DNA from: RI-106 sp964496875 | Lineage (GTDB): Bacteria > Cyanobacteriota > Vampirovibrionia > Obscuribacterales > Obscuribacteraceae | Assembly: GCA_964496875.1 (NCBI GenBank) | Contig: CAZCBH010000015.1 | Coordinates: 1-64,000, forward strand | DNA: 64,000 nucleotides | Direction of reading: 5' to 3' | Part shown: positions 44,642 to 54,300 of the stretch, piece after piece | Position numbering within the stretch: the first letter of the stretch is position 1 | How the letters are laid out: every line of letters starts with the position of its first letter | Notes under the pieces: model-generated | What the model was told of the DNA's origin: nothing | The model's database searches: none | The model's input: the letters and a program-made list of their open reading frames with translations, nothing else | Program-made: the position numbers and the translations under genes

Positions 44642-46075
44642 ATGAAAACATTGATCAAAAACGGACGAATTGTCACCGCGGTAGATGACTACCACGCTGA
44701 TATTCTGATTGAGGACGGAAAGATCTCGACTATATCCAGAAGTCTCGATATCGCCGCCGACAAAGTGATCGATGCTAAGGGCAAGCTTGTCATACCCGGG
44801 GGCATCGATGCTCATACCCATATGGACATGCCTTTCGGGGGGACGGTATCAGCTGACGATTTCGAGACCGGCACCCGGGCTGCCGCCCATGGCGGCACCA
44901 CCACCATCATCGACTTCGCCATTCAATCGAAAGGTCAGGAGATTCGTGAAGCGCTCGATATATGGCACAAGAAAGCCGATGGCAAAACCGCAATAGACTA
45001 CTCTTTTCACATGATCGTCACCGACTTGCCCCGGGAGAAACTGGGTGAGATGAAGAAGCTCATCCACAACGAAGGGGTGACAAGTTTCAAGCTCTTCATG
45101 GCTTATCCCGGGGTCTTGCTCTCGGATGATGCCACCATATATCGCGCCATGTGTACTGCCGGAGAGGAAGGTGGCCTTGTCTGTATGCATGCTGAAAACG
45201 GCATTGTAATCAACGAGATCATCGAAAAGGCTCTTGCTGAAGGAAAGCGGGAGCCGAAGTTTCATGCCCTGACCAGACCGACGAAAGCCGAGGCGGAAGG
45301 TGTGAACCGGGCGATAGCTCTTGCCGAGATGGCCGAGTCGCCGGTGTACATAGTCCATCTGAGCTGTCACGATGCCCTGAAAAAAGTCCAGGAAGCAAGA
45401 GACTATGGAGTGCCGGCCTTTGCCGAGACCTGCCCTCAGTATCTATTCCTCGATCATACTTTCTATGAAAAGCCCGAATTTGAAGGCGCCAAATATGTGA
45501 TGACCCCTCCTTTGCGGGATAAAGCCAATCAGAAAGAGCTCTGGAACGGGCTGCGCATGAACGACCTTCAGGTTATTTCCACAGACCACTGTCCTTTCTG
45601 CTTCAAAGAGCAAAAAGAGCTCGGTCGGGATGATTTCTCCAAGATACCCAATGGTGGACCTGGAGTAGAGGACAGAATGAGTCTGGTCTTCAACGGCGGG
45701 GTAGTGGAAGGACGCATTTCTCTAAATAGATTTGTCGAATTGACTTCCACAAACGCTGCCAAGATTTTTGGTCTTTTCCCGCGCAAAGGGACGATTGCTG
45801 TGGGCTCCGATGCCGATATCGTCATCTTCGATCCCGAAAAGAAAAAGACCATCAGCGCCGATACTCATCACATGAATGTCGACTACAGCTGTTACGAGGG
45901 CTTCGAAGTCCAGGGCGTTACCGAGACCGTGCTCTCCCGGGGCAAAGTGATTATCGAGCAAGGCAAGTATGTAGGAAAAGCCGGCGACGGCAGTTTCGTG
46001 AAGCGTTCTCGTATAGACCTGAGCACCGGATCGCCTCGTCCTTTCGGCAAGGAGGCTCTTTTGGTCACAAGATAA
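44642..46075 (+). CDS. Dihydropyrimidinase / hydantoinase
   Basis: A 477-residue amidohydrolase. The binuclear zinc site is intact: His58 and His60 in DAHTHMD, carbamylated Lys150 in SFKLFMAYPG, His183 in CMHAENG, His239 in IVHLSCHD and Asp315 in STDHCPF. It hydrolyses dihydrouracil, dihydrothymine or 5-substituted hydantoins. The reductive pyrimidine-degradation partners (dihydropyrimidine dehydrogenase, ureidopropionase) are not in the window. It is followed 115 bases later by murQ in the same direction. Divergent from dnaG. Confidence 0.92.
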   Translation: MKTLIKNGRIVTAVDDYHADILIEDGKISTISRSLDIAADKVIDAKGKLVIPGGIDAHTHMDMPFGGTVSADDFETGTRAAAHGGTTTIIDFAIQSKGQEIREALDIWHKKADGKTAIDYSFHMIVTDLPREKLGEMKKLIHNEGVTSFKLFMAYPGVLLSDDATIYRAMCTAGEEGGLVCMHAENGIVINEIIEKALAEGKREPKFHALTRPTKAEAEGVNRAIALAEMAESPVYIVHLSCHDALKKVQEARDYGVPAFAETCPQYLFLDHTFYEKPEFEGAKYVMTPPLRDKANQKELWNGLRMNDLQVISTDHCPFCFKEQKELGRDDFSKIPNGGPGVEDRMSLVFNGGVVEGRISLNRFVELTSTNAAKIFGLFPRKGTIAVGSDADIVIFDPEKKKTISADTHHMNVDYSCYEGFEVQGVTETVLSRGKVIIEQGKYVGKAGDGSFVKRSRIDLSTGSPRPFGKEALLVTR

Positions 46076-46190
46076 TCATATATACGTAATATTGTCGAAG
46101 GAGAGGTGCAAAAATCGCCCTTCTGTAGGACAATCTTTATAACTGACTCAAAAATATTTCAACCACTCAGGTATCTCTGGAGATCTAGGC

Positions 46191-47120
46191 ATGGGCTACA
46201 CCAAAGAATTCACTAAACACCTCACTGAAGAACGCAACGAAAAGACGATGGATCTCGATTTGCTCAATACCATCGAGTTGGTAGAGCGTATCCAGGCAGA
46301 GGACCTGATCGTTGCCGAGAAGGTGAAGGAGAACATCCCGGAGATTGCCCAGGCTGTCGATGTCATTACCGAGAAGTTGCGGCTCGGCGGTCGTCTGATT
46401 TATTTCGGCGCCGGCACCAGTGGACGGATCGGTGTGCTGGATGCCGCCGAATGCCCCCCTACTTTCGGTGTTACCGCTGACCAGGTCCAGGCTTATATCG
46501 CCGGTGGCAAAGAAGCCATGTTCCACGCTTTCGAGAGCGCCGAGGACCTCAAAGAGCTGGGCGCCAAAGATGCAGTCGCCGCCGGAATCACCGCTAATGA
46601 TGCCGTGGTTGGTGTCACTGCCAGTGCCAGGACACCATATGTGTTCGGTGCTCTGGAAAAAGCCAGAGAGGTAGGAGCCGCTACCATTGTGGTTCTCAAT
46701 ACTTATAACGAAGAGCTGGCTTCTAAGTCTGATATCGCCATCACTTGCCTGGTCGGACCGGAGGCTCTCTCCGGGTGCACCCGGATGAAATCGGGTACCG
46801 CGCAGAAAATGATCCTGAACTTGCTCTCCACCTGTTCGATGGTGAGACTGGGCAAGGTCTATGAAAACTTGATGGTCGACCTCCAGCCTACCAACGATAA
46901 GCTTCGTGAAAGAGCGGTTTCGATTATCTCTTTATTGGGAGAAGTACCCAGGCATCTGGCCGAGGGTGCTCTTGTCTCTTCGCACGATCGGGCCAAGACC
47001 GCCATCCTGATGGTTAAAAGAAAAATCGGTAGAGTTCAGGCTGAGGAGTTGCTGGACAGATGCTGTGGTTCGCTCCGAAAGGCTCTTGTTGAAGTTATTC
47101 ATACCGAAGAAGTCTCCTGA
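46191..47120 (+). CDS. murQ: N-acetylmuramic acid 6-phosphate etherase
   Basis: A 309-residue SIS-domain enzyme that removes the D-lactyl ether from MurNAc-6-phosphate during peptidoglycan recycling. The signature GAGTSGRIGVLDAAECPPTFG (shown in part) carries the phosphate-binding loop and catalytic Glu87; a second Glu near 118 follows, and KSGTAQKM lies in the C-terminal half. The usual partner anhydromuramate kinase (anmK) is not adjacent. The preceding dihydropyrimidinase is unrelated in pathway. A clear intrinsic terminator follows. Confidence 0.93.
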   Translation: MGYTKEFTKHLTEERNEKTMDLDLLNTIELVERIQAEDLIVAEKVKENIPEIAQAVDVITEKLRLGGRLIYFGAGTSGRIGVLDAAECPPTFGVTADQVQAYIAGGKEAMFHAFESAEDLKELGAKDAVAAGITANDAVVGVTASARTPYVFGALEKAREVGAATIVVLNTYNEELASKSDIAITCLVGPEALSGCTRMKSGTAQKMILNLLSTCSMVRLGKVYENLMVDLQPTNDKLRERAVSIISLLGEVPRHLAEGALVSSHDRAKTAILMVKRKIGRVQAEELLDRCCGSLRKALVEVIHTEEVS

Positions 47121-47156
47121 TTCGGTATATTTTCTGAAAAGAATTATCGAGGCTCT

Positions 47157-47184
47157 GGCTCCGTATGTGGTGCCGGAGCCTTTT
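47157..47184 (+). terminator. Intrinsic terminator after murQ
   Basis: Arms GGCTCCG (47157-47163) and CGGAGCC (47174-47180) with a 10-base loop, followed directly by TTTT at 47181-47184. It lies 37 bases after the murQ stop and overlaps the very end of the convergent gene at 47183. Confidence 0.75.
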
Positions 47185-47467
47185 AACTAGTTTCAGCCTC
47201 TTCGCTGGAATAAATGCGCTGACGACACTCGGCACAAAAGACTCGCAGAGAGTTCTGGCGGAAGTATCTCACCTCTTCCCATTTGCGGTTGTAGCTTATA
47301 TACATGCGATCATCCGAGAGCCCTCGATAGGCAATGTGCACAGCGCCGCCGCAACAGGCGGTGACCGATTCAGGCTCGTGATCGTCTTCGCCCGATTCAG
47401 CTTTTCGACCGAGCAGGCCGTTTATGTAGGACTTCAGTTTTTTGAAGCTCTGGGGAAGGTTCGTCAT
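47183..47467 (-). CDS. Small Cys-containing protein downstream of sensor kinase
   Basis: A 94-residue cytoplasmic protein. It contains CCGG near the middle and FCAECRQR near the C terminus, a possible zinc-binding set of four cysteines. It overlaps the sensor-kinase stop codon by four bases (ATGA), so its translation is coupled to the kinase. That arrangement suggests a regulatory partner, but the family is not recognised. The 3' end abuts the murQ terminator. Confidence 0.55.
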   Translation of the reverse strand: MTNLPQSFKKLKSYINGLLGRKAESGEDDHEPESVTACCGGAVHIAYRGLSDDRMYISYNRKWEEVRYFRQNSLRVFCAECRQRIYSSEEAETS

Positions 47468-49008
47468 GGTCTTTCGCTGCCGTTATTATCGTTGCGGCTC
47501 GATTTCTCGAACCTTGGTAAAACGATGGAAAAAGTCGAGCCCTGACCAAGGGTCGATTCTACCTCGACATTGCCATGGTGTCTGGCTACTATCTCGCGAG
47601 TGATGGCAAGACCGAGACCGGAGCCTCCGGCTTCTCTGGTTCTTGATTTTTCGCCGCGATAGAAACGATCGAATATCCTGTTGATATCTTCCGGGGAGAT
47701 ACCGGCACCGGTGTCTTTGATCGTTATCCTGAGCCGATTGCCGTGATCTGATTGAGCCGAAAGATTGATCCTTCCACCAGCGGGGGTGTAGTTGACTGCG
47801 TTCGTCAGTAGATTGACGATTGCCCTCAGGAGCTGGATGCCGTTCCCGCGAATTTTCAATGCTGAGGCTTCAGTTCCCTCCGGCAGATCTACTTTGAGTA
47901 CGAGTTCTTTTTTCTCTGCCTGGACCCGCACTTGATCTACCGCTTCTTCGATGATCTGATTTATATCTACTTCGTCCTGCCATTCTGCCGGAGCAGTGTT
48001 GTCCAATTTCGAGATGTCGAGCAGGTCGGTAAGCAAGCTGCGCTGTCGGTCTACCAAGCGTTCTAAAGAGGCCAGAAATTGATCTCTCAGTTTTGGATCG
48101 TTTACAGCCCCTGCTTGCAGCGCTTCGACCACGGAACCTATCGCCATCACCGGTGTTTTCAATTCGTGGGAGGCGTTGGAGATGAACTCCTGGCGCAGCT
48201 TTTCTTCTTCGCGCAGGCGACCGATCATCTGGTTGAAAGAGAGGCTGAGTTCGCCTATCTCGTCCCGACGCCTGACTGGAAGAAAGGTCGACATATCGCC
48301 GGAGATAGATATCTCTTTGGCCATATTGCTCATCTCTTTGACCGGGCGGTTGAAGCGCTCTGCCAGCCACAAGCTGATCAGGACAGTGAGAATACCGGTG
48401 GCAAGTATGATCTCTAGAAAGATTATCAGATCTCTTGAAAGGCGCTGCTCTACCTCGGTCAGGGGAACTCCCACTCTGATCACACCGGATGTGACACCAG
48501 CGGAACGGACAGGATAGGCGACATAGAGCCAGTTGGTGTTGGTGGCAGGGCTGCTGCGCTTATTGACGGCGATGATGCCTGCCAGAGCATCGTTTATCTC
48601 TGATTCGTTCGAGATATTCTCCCGCTTAGGCGCATGCTTACTGGTGTTTTCCGAAGACTTCTTGGCAACGGCCTCTTCGCCGGAGGAGTCCGCCAGGACA
48701 TGACCGTCACGGTCTACCACTGTTATCGATACACCGAGTTTAGTTGCACGTCTATCAACCGCCTTTTGAATTCTCTGTCTGGCGGTCTTGGAATCCAGCT
48801 CCAGATCGTTGTCTATCTCCAGGGCGAGATTCACCGCTTCCACTTCTAGAGAGTTTCTCAGGTCCGTAATAGATTCGTTCTTGATGGTGAAAAGTGCCCA
48901 GAAGGTGACGGCCACCAGGGCGATGGTGATAATCAGGAGATAGGTGATCAGGAGCTGGTTGGCCAGGCTGCTGAATAACCATTGATAGAGTTTTTTAAGA
49001 GCAGGCAT
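47464..49008 (-). CDS. Membrane sensor histidine kinase (orphan)
   Basis: A 514-residue kinase with the standard layout: TM1 at about 19-42, a periplasmic sensor of about 150 residues (predicted sCACHE/PAS-like, VVDRDGHVLADSSGEE), TM2 at 193-215, HAMP (RPVKEMSNMAKEIS), HisKA with phospho-acceptor His281 in SNASHELKTP, and HATPase_c with the N box (RAIVNLLTNAVNYTP), DTGAGIS and GGSGLGL. This is a PhoR/WalK-like architecture. No response regulator is adjacent, so the partner is elsewhere. It is co-translated with the Cys-containing protein. Confidence 0.9.
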   Translation of the reverse strand: MPALKKLYQWLFSSLANQLLITYLLIITIALVAVTFWALFTIKNESITDLRNSLEVEAVNLALEIDNDLELDSKTARQRIQKAVDRRATKLGVSITVVDRDGHVLADSSGEEAVAKKSSENTSKHAPKRENISNESEINDALAGIIAVNKRSSPATNTNWLYVAYPVRSAGVTSGVIRVGVPLTEVEQRLSRDLIIFLEIILATGILTVLISLWLAERFNRPVKEMSNMAKEISISGDMSTFLPVRRRDEIGELSLSFNQMIGRLREEEKLRQEFISNASHELKTPVMAIGSVVEALQAGAVNDPKLRDQFLASLERLVDRQRSLLTDLLDISKLDNTAPAEWQDEVDINQIIEEAVDQVRVQAEKKELVLKVDLPEGTEASALKIRGNGIQLLRAIVNLLTNAVNYTPAGGRINLSAQSDHGNRLRITIKDTGAGISPEDINRIFDRFYRGEKSRTREAGGSGLGLAITREIVARHHGNVEVESTLGQGSTFSIVLPRFEKSSRNDNNGSERP

Positions 49009-49205
49009 CGATCTAGATATTAATACGCTTCTATTTTCTCACCGAATTTTTACGCATGGTCTAATGTTTTGACCTTTCTCTTTGAAACTGGTTCAAGGCT
49101 TTATCGCCCGGGAAATAGGGTTTTTTGAGTGGCCAAGACATTAATCAACGTTCCAGAAGCCTTAAGACAAATTGACCTTTTATGTGGGAAACTGTCATTT
49201 GAGAC

Positions 49206-49229
49206 TATAATTCCCATTCTAAGGGAATT
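49206..49229 (+). promoter_or_regulatory. -10 box with overlapping palindrome before thioredoxin
   Basis: TATAAT at 49206-49211 merges with an inverted repeat, AATTCCC (49209-49215) and GGGAATT (49223-49229), with a 7-base loop. It lies about 40 bases before the thioredoxin ATG. No good -35 box is seen at the standard distance. The palindrome at the expected start site could be an operator. The rest of the 258-base gap holds nothing obvious. Confidence 0.4.
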
Positions 49230-49266
49230 ACAGTGTTCCGGTCATCCACGGGGAGGTCCATCCATA

Positions 49267-49590
49267 ATGTCTGCGGTGGCAAATGTAACCGACTCAACTT
49301 TCGAGGCTGAGGTCTTGAAAGCTGACGTTCCAGTATTGGTAGACTTTTGGGCTCCTTGGTGCGGTCCTTGTAAGGCGGTGGCTCCCATCGTCGAGGATCT
49401 GTCCAAGGACTTTGAAGGTAAAATCAAGGTAGTCAAGCTGAATACCGATGAGAATCCGAAAACAGCTCAGGCATACCACATCCGAGGAATTCCCAGCCTC
49501 TATCTGTTCAAGTCTGGTCAAGTTGTTGAACAGGTGGTCGGTGCGGTTCCGAAATCTAAGCTGACATCAGCTATCAACAAGCACGTATAA
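49267..49590 (+). CDS. trxA: Thioredoxin
   Basis: A 107-residue classical thioredoxin from ATG 49267, chosen because GGGGAGG precedes it; the longer frame from 49129 adds 46 residues with no thioredoxin content. Active site WCGPC (Cys32, Cys35), FWAP before it, and the cis-proline in IPSLYLF are present. It reduces disulfides in cytoplasmic proteins with thioredoxin reductase. It heads a plus-strand run with the fasciclin protein and a second thioredoxin-like protein. Confidence 0.92.
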   Translation: MSAVANVTDSTFEAEVLKADVPVLVDFWAPWCGPCKAVAPIVEDLSKDFEGKIKVVKLNTDENPKTAQAYHIRGIPSLYLFKSGQVVEQVVGAVPKSKLTSAINKHV

Positions 49591-49709
49591 CCGGACGAGA
49601 AGTCTATCGACGATTAGGCGGTCGACGGTAATGGTGGCAATGATTCTGAAGATTCGGACGGTCTGCTCCGAATTTGTATATCGTTCTTTGATTTGAAAAG
49701 GAGATCAAG

Positions 49710-50264
49710 ATGGAGTACTTGAAACGCACGGCAATAGGTCTGATGGCGTTGACGGTTGTGGGTACCGGTCTATCCGTGAGCCTCTCAGTGGCAGCTCCCG
49801 AAGCTGCCGTGGCCAAGTCCCGCAAGAAGAAAGCCAGTGCCAGGAAGAACAACATCGTGCGCGTGGCTCAGAAAGATGGTTCCTACACCACCTTGATCGA
49901 AGCCATCAACAAAGCCGGACTTGCCGGAACGTTGGCCGCTGGTGGTCCTTTCACGGTCTTTGCTCCCAGCAATGCCGCTTTCGCCAAGCTGCCCAAGTCC
50001 GAAGTAGAAGAGCTGCTCTCTGATCGCGATAAGCTGAGGGAAGTGCTCAAATACCACGTCGTCAAAGGTAGGGTCTCTGCCGAAGACCTCGCTCAGAAGC
50101 GCTCTATTCCTACTCTCCAGGGCGAGTTCTTGATGATCGACTCCAAAGATGATGGTGGCACTATCGTCGTTGACGGTGCTATCGTTACCAAGCCGGACAT
50201 TAAAGCCGGCAACGGTATCATCCACGAAATCGACTTTCTGCTGGTGCCTGAGCGCGGCAAATAA
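49710..50264 (+). CDS. Secreted fasciclin-domain protein
   Basis: A 184-residue protein with a signal peptide (GLMALTVVGTGLSVSLSVA) followed by one FAS1 domain: LIEAINKAGLAGTLAAGGPF, TVFAPSNAAFAKLP, LKYHVVKGRVSAEDL and GNGIIHEIDFLLVP. A Lys/Arg-rich segment (SRKKKASARK) lies just after the signal. FAS1 domains mediate adhesion or cell-surface interaction. It is probably periplasmic or exported. A terminator hairpin is at 50326. Confidence 0.88.
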   Translation: MEYLKRTAIGLMALTVVGTGLSVSLSVAAPEAAVAKSRKKKASARKNNIVRVAQKDGSYTTLIEAINKAGLAGTLAAGGPFTVFAPSNAAFAKLPKSEVEELLSDRDKLREVLKYHVVKGRVSAEDLAQKRSIPTLQGEFLMIDSKDDGGTIVVDGAIVTKPDIKAGNGIIHEIDFLLVPERGK

Positions 50265-50325
50265 ATTGGCGATTTCAAATTGATTTTCGATTTTTCGTGC
50301 AGAGAATCGAACTCTATGTAAATAT

Positions 50326-50358
50326 AGAAGGTAGGCTTAGCGGTCTGCCTTCTTTTTT
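50326..50358 (+). terminator. Intrinsic terminator after fasciclin gene
   Basis: An imperfect stem, AGAAGGTAGGC pairing with GTCTGCCTTCT through G-U wobbles, with a 6-base loop and a run of TTTTTT at 50353-50358. It lies about 62 bases after the fasciclin stop and 18 bases before the next start. Confidence 0.65.
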
Positions 50359-50375
50359 CAGGGGTACTTAATTCG

Positions 50376-50867
50376 ATGAAAGAGATTGTGATCGGATTCA
50401 TCATAGCGCTTGTCATAGGCGCTGCCTGGAACGGCATGCGCACTAATGTGCAGCCGTTAGGTGCCGAGCAGGGCGCCATGCAACCGGGACTGGTGGGCCA
50501 GGAGCTTATCGCCGAGGTGGATGCGGGTATGTTTCAGGGCTATGTGAAAGATGCCCATGAGCCCGTTCTGGTCGAGTTCTACACCGATACTTGTTCTATA
50601 TGCAAAACCATGGCGCCGGTGCTGGGCAAGCTTGCCATCCAGGGTCAGAATGTAATCCGGCTCTGCAAAATCAATGCCGAGAAAAACCAGAGTCTGGCAG
50701 AGCAATACAACATCCAGGGGGTCCCTACCTTTGTGCTGTTCAAAGATGGCTCTATGCAGGATTCGACCGCCGGCGGCATGAACGAGGACGAGATGAGGGC
50801 CTGGCTTCTGAATTATGGAGTCGAGATTCCCAGGGCAGAGGCCTCTCCCGGGTCCCCGGAAGGCTAG
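50376..50867 (+). CDS. Membrane-anchored thioredoxin-like protein
   Basis: A 163-residue protein with an N-terminal transmembrane anchor (IVIGFIIALVIGAAW) and a thioredoxin fold. The active site is CSIC (Cys73, Cys76) and the cis-proline is in GVPTFVLF. Tethered thioredoxins of this type face the periplasm or, with a reverse orientation, the cytoplasm, and often maintain cytochrome or envelope thiols. CSIC is not the common CGPC. Third gene of the thioredoxin/fasciclin cluster. Confidence 0.8.
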   Translation: MKEIVIGFIIALVIGAAWNGMRTNVQPLGAEQGAMQPGLVGQELIAEVDAGMFQGYVKDAHEPVLVEFYTDTCSICKTMAPVLGKLAIQGQNVIRLCKINAEKNQSLAEQYNIQGVPTFVLFKDGSMQDSTAGGMNEDEMRAWLLNYGVEIPRAEASPGSPEG

Positions 50868-51019
50868 AATAGATATTCAGGGTTTACCCGGGTCGATTCG
50901 AAGGTAATAGCCAGGCGACGGTGAGGTGTCGGGGATTTATCATTGGATAAACCGGGCAAACTGGGCACATATATAGTGAAAATGGCTTTTTATAGATAAT
51001 GTGATTCAATGAAATTGAT

Positions 51020-51247
51020 ATGAAAGCGTACATCATCACCTTTATAGTCGTTCTCTGTTTCACCACGGTCATGGCGGGCTCGCCCAATGCGAGAAGCTAT
51101 AAGGGTGTCGGTGTTTCCGAGGTGAATATCAACGATGATGCCGCTCTGCCGGCCGCCAAACAGGAAGGTCTGGTCGGTGAGCTTATTCTTGTCGATATGG
51201 ACCGACCCCATTTCGGCACGGGACGGGTGAAAGATACGGCGACGTGA
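51020..51247 (+). CDS. Small secreted protein of unknown function
   Basis: A 75-residue protein with a signal peptide (YIITFIVVLCFTTVMAG). The mature part is about 55 residues with no cysteines (VGVSEVNINDDAALPAAKQE). Not recognised. It stands in a 480-base stretch between the thioredoxin-like gene and the giant FtsH-like gene, on the same strand. Confidence 0.45.
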   Translation: MKAYIITFIVVLCFTTVMAGSPNARSYKGVGVSEVNINDDAALPAAKQEGLVGELILVDMDRPHFGTGRVKDTAT

Positions 51248-51347
51248 TGTAAAGCCGACTTCCCGATGTTGGGAAGATTCTAGGGTCAGGTTGGCTCTAA
51301 GGCTTTTCTAAACGGTTATATACAGGACAAATCAGGACACAGCAATC

Positions 51348-54300
51348 ATGAAAAATTGGGCTCGGTGGACATTACTCATTATCTGGACTCTGGGCCTGAT
51401 TCTCACCGCTCAGTTCTGGAATCCATTTGCCTCCTTCCCGGCTTTGCTCAAGTACACCGTGGTGGTCACCATGGGGGCGGCGCTCTTTGGGCTTTTCATA
51501 ATCCTGATGCAGTTCTGGGTGCTGGTCAATATCATCTTTCCGTTGCCTCCCCGGGCGGACGCCAAGGCCCCTAAGCCTTTTGGCAAGCGCTTTTTCCCTT
51601 TTCTCTACAAAGAGCCTCCCATAAATCCCCGGGCGCCTCAGACCCTGGATGAACTCATCGGTCAGGAACGGGCTCGGATCGAGATCAAAGAAGTTATCGA
51701 TATTCTGCAAGATTCTTCTCGTTACGAAGACTCCGGGGCCGAAGTGCCTAAGGGTATGCTCTTCGTCGGTCCTCCCGGAGTGGGCAAGACTCTTTTCGCT
51801 CGCGCTATAGCCAACGAGATAGGGGTTCCTTTCTATGTGGTCGATGGTGGCAGTTTCAGTGGTGTCATCTTCGGTCTTGGAGTGTTGAAGCTGAAGATGC
51901 TCTTCTCCAAATTAAGAGGACACGAGAAGTCGATTCTTTTTATAGATGAGATCGAATCGATGGGGTCGAGGCGTCAACAGGACCGGGGCTTTGGTGCCCA
52001 ATCGGACATGAACATGACGCTCAATACGTTGCTTACCGAAATGGACGGCTTTCGATCCTCGAATATGATGGTTATCGGTGCCACCAATAACGATGGCATG
52101 CTCGATCCGGCTTTGATGCGCGCCGGCAGAATGTCCCGCCGCATATACTTTCAGTTGCCCACCGAAGCCGAGCGTGGAGAGCTGTTTCGCTATTATCTGG
52201 GTAAGGTCGCTTGTGACCCCGAACTGGACTATAAAGAGATGGTTGAGATGACCGCCAATTACTCTCCGGCGGACATAGCCAATGTAGTCAATGAAGCGGC
52301 TCTGCTTTCTCGCCGTCCCGGTGGTCCTAATCGCGTCACCATGCAGACTATAAAAGATGCCATGGACAATATCGCCATCGGTCTCGAGCGCAGCCTCACA
52401 TCCGGTGTCGAGTTAATTACTCACGATCCATCCATAAGACTCGACGATGTGGTCGGTATCGATGATTGCAAGCAGGACATCCAGGAGCTAATTGACTTTC
52501 TGAAGCGAGGCGAAGAGCTTAAAAGTATCGGTGCCAAGCTGCCCAAAGGGGTGATGATGGTCGGACCTCCCGGGGTCGGTAAGACCATGCTGGCCAAAGC
52601 CATTGCCAATGAAGCGGGAGTGCCCTTCTATGGGGTTTCTGCTACTTTCTTCCAGAGTATGTTTCGCGGCGAAGGTGCAGGAAGAATTCGCAACCTTTAC
52701 AGTCAGGCGCGTAAGAGCCCTGCCGCCATCGTCTTTATAGACGAGATCGACGCTCTGGGCGGCACCATGACCGACAGCGGCAGCAACCGCACCCAGGAGC
52801 TCAATCAGATATTGATCGAACTCGATGGTATAGGTGGTCATGCCAATGTCATCACCATCGGTGCCACTAATATAGAAGACAGTCTTGATCCTGCCTTTAT
52901 GCGCTCCGGCAGATTTGATCGCAAAATCTATTTCGGTCTGCCTGACAAAGATGCTCGAAAAGTACTGTTTGAGCGCTATTTGAAAAAGGTGAAAGTCGAA
53001 GAAGATATCAATTTTGAAGAACTTTCCAAGGTCTCTTTCAACTTTTCCGGTGCCGATGTGGCTGCTTGTGTGAACGAAGCGGCGATTCAAGCGGTGCGCA
53101 ACGGCAGAAAGAAAATCAATTTTGAAGATCTGGAGGAAGCCACCAGAAGAATCGCCGTTGATGCCGGTCATAAGCTAAATACGGCCGGCATGAATCTATC
53201 TAAGGTTCCAGATCTTAATGTGAAGCTCAACGATGTCAAAGGCATGGATGAGGCTAAAGCTGAAGCTGAAGAGGTGGTGGCATTGCTTAAGAATGCTGAT
53301 CTCGTTCAAAAAAGCGGCTTGAAGTCTCCTCATGGTGTGCTTCTTGTCGGTCCCCCCGGGACCGGTAAGACCATGCTTGCCAAAGCAATTGCCAACGAGG
53401 CAGGCGTTGCTTTCTATGCTCTTTCCGGAACGGATTTCGTGCAGATGTGGGTAGGACTGGGAGCCAAGCGGGTTCGGGCTGTCTATGAGCAGGCCAGACG
53501 CAGCGGCAAGCCGGCGATAGTATTTATAGATGAGATTGACGCTGTCGGTGGTCACCGGGTTCGTGATCGTGGCTTTGGCGGTCAGACCGAGCACAACAAC
53601 ACTCTTAACCAGTTGCTGGTCGAGATGGATGGTTTCGGCAGGCACAAAGTCCTCACCATCGGTGCTACCAATAATCCGAAGGCTCTAGATAAAGCATTAT
53701 TGAGAGCAGGACGATTCGACCGGCGCATCGATGTACCTCTACCCAACTTAGAGGGACGAGAGGCTATTCTCAATCATCACATTAAAGACCTTACGCTGGA
53801 CACAACGGTCAATCTTCTAGAGATTGCCAGGATGACGGTTTTCAACTCCGGTGCAGACCTGGCAAATATCGTCAACGAAGCCGGATTGATTGCTGTTCGG
53901 CATGGCCGATTGAAGCTCAACCAGGTGGACATTATTCAAGCGATTCAGCGAGTGCATTTCGGAATGCACCGAAGTCAGAATATTGTTCTCGAAGATCTCT
54001 GGGCTACTGCCTATCATGAAGCTGGTCATACCATCGTTTCTTTCTTGAGAAATCGAATGGATCGTATTCAGGTGGTGACGATCATTCCCAGCGGATACGC
54101 GCTTGGATACATGTGGTCCGTGGCTAAAGACGACTATTACCATCACTCCAAAGGCAAGGCCGAGTTGATGACCGACATCGAAGTCTCGCTTGGCGGTATG
54201 GTTGCCGAGCGTCTGCAAAAGGGTGAAAATACCCAGGGCGTTTTCGGCGATCTGGAGAATGTGGCCGGTGTGGCAAGGGACATGGTGCGTCGGTTTGGAA

